Assembly: GCA_949752745.1 (NCBI GenBank)
Contig: OX457027.1
Coordinates: 17,564,603 to 17,628,602 of the forward strand
DNA length: 64,000 nucleotides
Reading direction: 5' to 3'
DNA from: Protula sp. h YS-2021
Lineage: Eukaryota > Annelida > Polychaeta > Sabellida > Serpulidae
In this document: piece after piece, positions 59,201 to 64,000 of the stretch
Position numbering within the stretch: position 1 is the stretch's first letter
Layout of the letters: each line of letters starts with the position of its first letter
Notes under the pieces: model-generated
What the model was told of the DNA's origin: nothing
Seen by the model: the letters and a program-made list of their open reading frames with translations, nothing else
The model's database searches: none
Position numbers and translations under genes: made by a program

Positions 59201-59569
59201 AAGCGCATCAATGTTGAACTCGTTCACCAGGAAAAGCGGTTCAAGAAACTTGTAGCCAAGCCTTCATTCCACACATTCAACATTTTCAACGAAGATTTGA
59301 CCGTGGTACATTTGCGTTAAGTGGATCTGCTTCTGGATAAACCCATTCAAGTCGGCTTCACCATTCTCGACCTCAGTAAAGTGCTCATGTATAAAGACAG
59401 TTTGTTTAACCAAACGCAAACGATGACTACAGGACACATCATTCGAAGTCATGACCATCAGATTTTCCCGGAGAAGTTGAGGAAAGTGGCTCTCTCTCCC
59501 TATGACGACAAGCGATATGTGCTGAATGATGGCTATTCCACGTTGGCAAATGGACATTACAGTATATAA
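56224..59569 (+). pseudogene. Protein-primed family B DNA polymerase (Polinton/adintovirus/adenovirus-like), degraded
   Basis: The start is ATG 56224. The N-terminus has two near-identical tandem C2HC fingers (CHDCAVTFPSLELFVAHTC and its copy), a third diverged one, and the DDKCFLWSVLAHLHP region with another finger (CFNCLHGFMRQDHLDKH). Then come exonuclease motifs I (IYADFEC), II (HNLRGYDSHLL) and III (YLKSDVLLLAD) and the polymerase A box (DANNLYGWAM), followed by the B region (LMNNSV). Breaks include in-frame stops at 57586, about 57681 and 57934, frameshifts near 58107, 58620, 58780 and 59130-59180, and a stop near 59320. Between about 59395 and 59405 the segment with the catalytic DTDS (motif C) is missing. 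The end (SPYDDKRYVLNDG) is preserved. It cannot make an active polymerase. From the family, it would replicate a linear protein-capped genome. Confidence 0.85.
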
Positions 59570-59570
59570 G
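59563..59570 (+). promoter_or_regulatory. TATA box overlapping the polymerase stop codon
   Basis: TATATAAG contains the polymerase terminator TAA and lies 52 bp before the start codon of the PC4-like gene. Confidence 0.6.
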
Positions 59571-59621
59571 GAGACACTTCCACTTTAGAGTTAGTTGAGG
59601 TGTGAACACTGAAGCGTGAAC

Positions 59622-59969
59622 ATGAATAGGAAAAGATCTGCAACGGATATGGATACTCTTGCTGATACAGTGAAAGACTTGAACGTGAAAAATCCTGACA
59701 ATACCATTAAGAAATTAAAAGTGGAGACAACACCAACACCACAGTCGTGGGAGGGAATGCTTTCTTTAGGCAATGGAAAGTATATCAAGATTATGAAACA
59801 AAGCAATGAAGGAGTGGTGAACATTGGCAAATACTCCAGAGACGAGGGGACTGGAAGAAACCGTCCTACGAAAAAGAGAATTTTGCTGACAATACCTGAA
59901 TGGAAAATGCTGAAGAAGCAAGTGAAAGAAGTGGATAAAAGGCTTCGCAGACAAGATGACAGCGCATAA
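59622..59969 (+). CDS. PC4/p15-like single-stranded DNA-binding protein
   Basis: An intact 115-residue frame. The N-terminus is basic (MNRKRSATDMD, IKKLKVE), followed by a C-terminal domain with GKYIKIMKQSNEGVVNIGKY, RPTKKRILLTIPEWKMLKKQV and a basic end. This matches the PC4 fold pattern: a K-I/V strand pair, a (V)NI-xxY strand, a K-K turn, then L-T--(E)W--LK helix. PC4-like proteins bind ssDNA and act in transcription or replication; viral and phage versions exist. It starts 52 bp after a TATA box and overlaps the next gene by 14 bp. The fold call is by motif only. Confidence 0.6.
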   Translation: MNRKRSATDMDTLADTVKDLNVKNPDNTIKKLKVETTPTPQSWEGMLSLGNGKYIKIMKQSNEGVVNIGKYSRDEGTGRNRPTKKRILLTIPEWKMLKKQVKEVDKRLRRQDDSA

Positions 59970-60342
59970 AAAGGTAAAAAACTTTCTCGGCGCACTCGGG
60001 GTTAACGATGGTGTTTATTTCAGCGTGAATGATATGGGTGAAGTAATGATAAATTCTGCTTATCGGTCTAAACCTGAAGTGTGGAAAGACTTTCAAAACA
60101 TACCACTTGAACCTGGGTTTAAACGCAAACTTGAAGATAATGTTGAAGTGATGGTGATTGGACATGATTCTAACATACGTGTTAGATTCTGGAAAAGTCT
60201 TTTACAGGATTATCCAGAGGATTATGATGGAGATGAACCAGATACTCCATATACAGATTTGATTGACTTTAATATCAAGAAATGGCATGCAGTCATGCAA
60301 TTCCTAGAGATTATGCAACATCCACTCTTCGCCATCATATAA
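59956..60342 (+). CDS. Small protein of the virus-like cassette, possibly a second PC4-like domain
   Basis: An intact 128-residue frame from ATG 59956, overlapping the preceding gene by 14 bp in another frame. The overlap contains GCATAAAAAGG, a TATA-like box that includes the stop codon of the PC4-like gene, so the real start may be an internal Met (for example in NDMGEVMINS). The region VEVMVIGHDSNIRVRFWKS and, later, LIDFNIKKWHAVMQFLEIM resembles the strand-strand-loop-helix order of the upstream PC4-like protein, with an acidic insert (EDYDGDEPDTP). It may be a diverged paralogue. No other family is recognised. Confidence 0.5.
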   Translation: MTAHKKVKNFLGALGVNDGVYFSVNDMGEVMINSAYRSKPEVWKDFQNIPLEPGFKRKLEDNVEVMVIGHDSNIRVRFWKSLLQDYPEDYDGDEPDTPYTDLIDFNIKKWHAVMQFLEIMQHPLFAII

Positions 60343-60343
60343 G
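60336..60343 (+). promoter_or_regulatory. TATA-like box overlapping the stop codon of the second small gene
   Basis: CATATAAG includes the TAA that ends the preceding frame and lies 28 bp upstream of ATG 60371. Confidence 0.45.
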
Positions 60344-60370
60344 CGCTGTCACAGACGAGATAACTCATAG

Positions 60371-60589
60371 ATGAACGAGATGGAAGACTATTTGTTGGAT
60401 TATGAACCCATTACATGTGGATTCTCATATATGAGAAACTTATGTGATGACATTGTGGAACGACATTTTGGAAAGTATATCATACTATCGCTTGACGACC
60501 AATCCGTGTTGAAGGATTATTTGGATTTCGGAAATTCACGAGAGTGCCTCCCTGCCCCTTCTGATGTTGGTATGGGTGGGTGTAAATAA
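60371..60589 (+). CDS. Small protein of the virus-like cassette, probably truncated
   Basis: A 72-codon frame starting MNEMEDYLLDYEPITCGFSYMRNL, with FGKYIILSLDDQSVLKDYL and an unrelated Gly/Cys end. It follows a TATA-like box. The loss of similarity in composition after about 60545 suggests that the cassette is cut here. The family is not recognised. Confidence 0.4.
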   Translation: MNEMEDYLLDYEPITCGFSYMRNLCDDIVERHFGKYIILSLDDQSVLKDYLDFGNSRECLPAPSDVGMGGCK

Positions 60590-61293
60590 CAATAATTATT
60601 ATTATCTAGAATTTTTTTTCTTGAGGTGCCTACTATTGTTAATTCAAAATGTTGAATGCGTGAGCCATCCGGAAACATGCACCCTAAAAAAAAATTATAA
60701 AAAAAAAAGCAAAATTGATGCCAATGAAATCAGAATTTCTCATTTCTGGTCAACCGTTTAGTTAAAGCCAATGCAGTTTTCATATTCGAAATGCATTTGG
60801 TAGCATGTCTTCAGGAAATATTTTTACTTCACAAAAGTCTTAAATCGCTTACTCATGAAGCTTTAAGAAATAAACAGCAGCAAGTTAATGTTATGTAGGC
60901 CAAACATTTTTAACGCATTTTGCGTGTTTACACATCGCGCGAATCTTTCAAAACATTCGTGAATAACCCGATGGCGTGGCATTCTCCTTTGTTTCTCACT
61001 GAGTTGGAAAACTGGTTGAAATATATTTCGTAACTTAACCCGACGGCGTGGTTGTTATGTAATATATGGAGTGGTTTTCCTTAAGTATGTGCAAATGTGT
61101 CAAAATTCCATCTTCATGTTGATTAATTAAAACGCTCTTTTTTATTTCTTACAGCTTTTAAGTCCCAACAGTTTTCTCCGTTTATGTTGTACACGTTTCT
61201 GTTTCACTCTTCTTTGCCTGTCGGTTTACATATTACACATAATAATTAAACAGAAGGTAACTGTAAGTGACTCAGGACGTTGCATGCGGTAAA
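60590..61293. other. AT-rich spacer after the cassette
   Basis: No supported coding sequence. The sequence includes two AACCCGAYGGCGTGG motifs (about 60965 and 61038), suggesting a small degenerate repeat. Confidence 0.4.
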
Positions 61294-61924
61294 CGGACAA
61301 AAGCCCAATAGGACAAAACCCAATCATTTAACAAAGGCGGATAAAACCCCAACCCGGACAAAAGCCCAATAGGACAAAAACCCCAATCATTTTTCACTTT
61401 TAATACAAGAAAATATATTAATAGTGCTCAATTTTTTATTGCATTACATATATTCGCGCTTGTTCAAAATGTTAAAATATTGTTTGCGGATGGTACATCC
61501 TAACGATTACATAATATTTCACAAAATTTGCTTCCATGGTTATTTGTTCTACATTTAAGTTACCATATCCTGGATATTACACAATTCAGGTATTTATCTT
61601 AATTTCACACGTTATTACATAACAATATGCTGAACTTTTATTCAAAAAGCTTTCATTTAAAAGCTGTTTCTGTGGATCAAAATGCTGTTCCAGGGTCCGT
61701 TGAATTTTTTTCGGCTATATAAATCGGTGTCTTTGCAAAATCAAATTGTTGTAAAGATAAAAAGTGGAAGTATGGAGATTATTAAAAATGCTAAGGGCGG
61801 GACAAAATCCATATTCTTAAAAATGTTTAAACATTGGGGTTTTGTCCTATTGGACTTTTGTCCGGATTGGGGTTTTGTCCTCTGTAAAATGATTGAGGTT
61901 TTGTCCTATTGGGCTTTTGTCCGG
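61294..61924. mobile_element. Foldback element with GGACAAAAGCCCAATAGG minisatellite arms
   Basis: The left end CGGACAAAAGCCCAATAGGA and the right end (its complement) form a perfect inverted repeat of over 25 bp. Within each 100-bp arm the motifs GGACAAAAGCCC and GGACAAAACCCCAATC alternate several times. The 430-bp AT-rich interior has no gene. No target duplication was identified. Confidence 0.75.
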
Positions 61925-61984
61925 CAACCGAAAATATGCCGCGGATTAAAAGTTCAATAACAAATTTAAACCAATAATAATATG

Positions 61985-62095
61985 TTTCCCCGGCGGTTAA
62001 CGGCCTAAAGCCCCTCACCCCGGCGAAAAGCGGTTCCATTTTTGCATTCCCGGCGAAAAGCCCCACCCCCCCCCCGGCGAAAAGCCCCTACCGCA
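61985..62095. repeat. CCCGGCGAAAAGCCCC minisatellite
   Basis: Five degenerate units of CCCGGCGAAAAGCCCC. Probably another arm of an element of the type at 61294, with no partner arm found. Confidence 0.65.
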
Positions 62096-62389
62096 TATTT
62101 ATTTATTATTAAAATGTAGACTATCAATTATGATAATTATTATAAAAATAATTATGATAATTCTGAATAATTTAAAGAAAATATAGGTCAACCCTTAAAA
62201 TTCAAATATTATGTGATGTGAAAACCTCTATGCACAAACTGTTGTTTGATGAGAAGGCCACAAAGGCGTCACCGTCTATTGTGATATGAACTGCACAATA
62301 GGCTATTACTAGCTGGATCAGGCCGACCCCACTTCTTGATGGTCGGGCACGACTATCCTTCGCTCTGATTAGGCATTGCGTGCCTCCAG

Positions 62390-62475
62390 CAGGTTGTAGG
62401 AAAAAATGGCACAGAAAAAAGATGGCTCCGGAAAAAATGGCACAATGTGCAATCTCGGAAAAATGGCACAACTAT
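62390..62475. repeat. GGAAAAAATGGCACA minisatellite
   Basis: Three to four units of (C)GGAAAAAATGGCACA with variants such as AAAAAAGATGGCTC. Confidence 0.6.
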
Positions 62476-62595
62476 TATCACTTAACTGAAGGTTTACTTA
62501 AACTATAAAATAAAGAAGCACAGAAGTTTCACATTTTTTTCATGCGCCATCACATTGTAAGGACACAGATTAAACTACGATTGTATTTACTAATC

Positions 62596-62955
62596 TGCTG
62601 CATGTTGGTAATGGGGCGAGTTGTCCAAAGACCTAAATTGGACGGTTTATTTTATTTTTTTTCAATTTATGTGTAATAATCTCATATCATTCACAGTTAG
62701 AAGTTGTTTGCTCTCCTAACACATGCATAATGGACAACGAAAAATGTACTAACACTTCTTCCATAAAAGGCACCCCAAAAACTCCTTTTGGGAAAACAAT
62801 TTCGGTAAAAATGTTTTGGGTTAAGTTGGTAGTTTGAAACGAGTCGTGTTTCAGGAATGGGCCGAAATTTTCATACGTTGGGCCGAGTCGTCTTTGGCCA
62901 TGGGCTGAGTTGGTAATGGGGCGAGTTGTCCAAAGACCTAAATAGGACGGTTTAA
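62596..62955. repeat. Direct 45-bp repeats bounding a 300-bp block
   Basis: TTGGTAATGGGGCGAGTTGTCC followed by AAAGACCTAAATWGGACGGTTTA occurs at about 62605 and again at about 62911. Shorter variants (TTGGTAGTTTGAAACGAGTCG, GGGCCGAGTCGTCTTTGG) lie between. Possibly the two arms of a small element in direct orientation. Confidence 0.6.
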
Positions 62956-63129
62956 AAGTCTGCTTTTTGTGTGACACTGCTTAGCTGTCCCTTCTGCGTG
63001 TAACGCAGCGAATTACTGCGACGTTGTTGTGCTTGTGTGCCGATTTTACAGAAGTCAGCAGTTCTGCACAGTTTAGATATATGCAAAACAAAACCTTATC
63101 ACTACAGAGAGACCCAGTCTATGTGAAAT

Positions 63130-63270
63130 ACTTTTCATAAGTCTGCGTTTGAGCGTAACATGATATCGTATTGTGAGATCGTTGTTTGCTGTTGTGGGTT
63201 CGACTCCCACAGGGTGTTTGCATAGTGATTTCTTAAGTGGGGAAATGGCACTCTCCGGTAGTAGCACGGC
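63130..63270 (+). mobile_element. tRNA-derived SINE
   Basis: The T-arm/B box GTGGGTTCGACTCCCAC (about 63187-63203) is followed by GTTTGCATAGTGATTTCTTA and GGCACTCTCCGGTAGTAGCA, the same order as in the copy at 51230-51345. Confidence 0.65.
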
Positions 63271-63479
63271 AATAGAAACAAATGGTTGATCGATACGCTC
63301 TTTTGTAAATGTTTCCTCCAAAGTTATTAGATATAAATTCCCTAGAGTTGCAATGCTGTGTAACCATCCTCGTTATAGACATCATCTGATTTGTAATGTA
63401 GATGAGTATGCTAAAGTTCTCAAACATAATTATATGGATTGAGCATGCTTTTTAAAATGAAGTGATTACATGTGCGCCG

Positions 63480-64000
63480 TTTTCAAACAAGCCATCGAAT
63501 GGAATTAGCGGCTTTAATTTCCGCAAAAGAGTTAGATCATTATTTTACAGTAGATTTCTGTCATCCAAGATGTCGATTTCGAGGATCTCGTTTCTAGTGT
63601 TGTAGTGGAATTCGTTGAATGCAGCGGGTTTATTTTAAGCACCAGTACTGGACTGAAATCTTCAGTGGTTTTGATCAACTGCAGTGGATTACATGGAAGG
63701 AACAGAAGTTAGCTGAAGATCTAGATTATGATGTTCCGGTCGATTTGGTTGAATGTTCCTGTTTCATTTTAACCTTCTTTAACTTTTTGTGGTGATTTTG
63801 ATCAAATGTGGTGGATTTCTTGTAGGATATCAGAAGAGAGATAAAGATCTCGATGACTATTTTGTAGTGGATTTTGTTAAATGTAGCGACTTTATTTTAA
63901 GTACGAGTAACTTTTTCGTAGCGGCTTTGATTAAATGAAGTGGATTTCTTGTAGAGCATGAGAAGGCAGAAGAGATAATTCTGTAGTGGATTTCGTTGAA
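63480..64000. repeat. Tandem repeat of about 125-bp units running off the window
   Basis: Units share GTAGTGGATTTCGTTGAATG, GCGRSTTTATTTTAAGYACYAGTA, TTTTGATCAAMTG and AGTGGATTTCTTGTAGGA, with GAAGAGATAAAGATCT in between. About three and a half copies are visible; the array continues beyond 64000. Confidence 0.7.

Overview
This is a repeat-dense, intron-bearing animal nuclear segment, most likely from a mollusc and perhaps a bivalve. The host call rests on three things: a secreted C1q-domain gene (a family greatly expanded in bivalves and gastropods), a SPATA2/Tamozhennic-type gene with C-terminal NZF fingers, and a set of mobile elements (I-clade LINEs with RNase H, DIRS, MULE, Tc1, Tigger, tRNA-SINE) of the kind found in lophotrochozoan genomes. 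The species is an inference and cannot be fixed from sequence alone.

Only two host genes are well supported, both on the minus strand. Gene 1 (270-4102) is a four-exon secreted C1q-domain protein: signal peptide, coiled coil, then a C1q domain split over two exons. The splice phases add up to an uninterrupted 216-residue frame. Gene 2 (36235-41574) is a SPATA2/Tamo homologue with an N-terminal PUB-type region and two C-terminal NZF fingers. Its single visible intron (38050-41004) is almost filled by a roughly 2.6 kb minisatellite with 33/34-bp units and a 202-bp higher-order period.

Everything else is mobile or repetitive DNA. 4636-11545 holds an element with inverted minisatellite ends, two paralogous copies of a long repeat (one carrying a 310-bp tandem array rich in TGACGTCA), and a dead Tigger element. 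11900-12720 is the 3' end of a CR1/L2-like LINE. 13672-28060 holds two related I-clade LINEs in the same orientation with a MULE transposase relic between them. The second LINE is interrupted by a 3.1-kb element with CAGTGTTGCCAC ends, a 6-bp target duplication and an internal dimeric satellite. 29650-30862 is a Tc1-like element. 31780-34016 is a TA-flanked element carrying a FLYWCH domain between inverted minisatellites. 44743-46125 is an unidentified broken reading frame followed by a MITE. 47070-52565 contains LINE, DIRS, MITE and SINE remnants.

The most unusual part is 54704-60589: a compact, virus-like cassette with its own TATA boxes. It contains a heavily mutated protein-primed family-B DNA polymerase gene of the Polinton/adintovirus/adenovirus type, followed by a PC4-like ssDNA-binding protein gene and two further small genes. 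The stop codon of one gene lies inside the TATA-like box of the next, three times in a row. No capsid, packaging ATPase or integrase gene is visible, so this is a fragment, and the polymerase has lost its motif C region. 61294 to the window end contains more minisatellite-terminated elements and tandem repeats.
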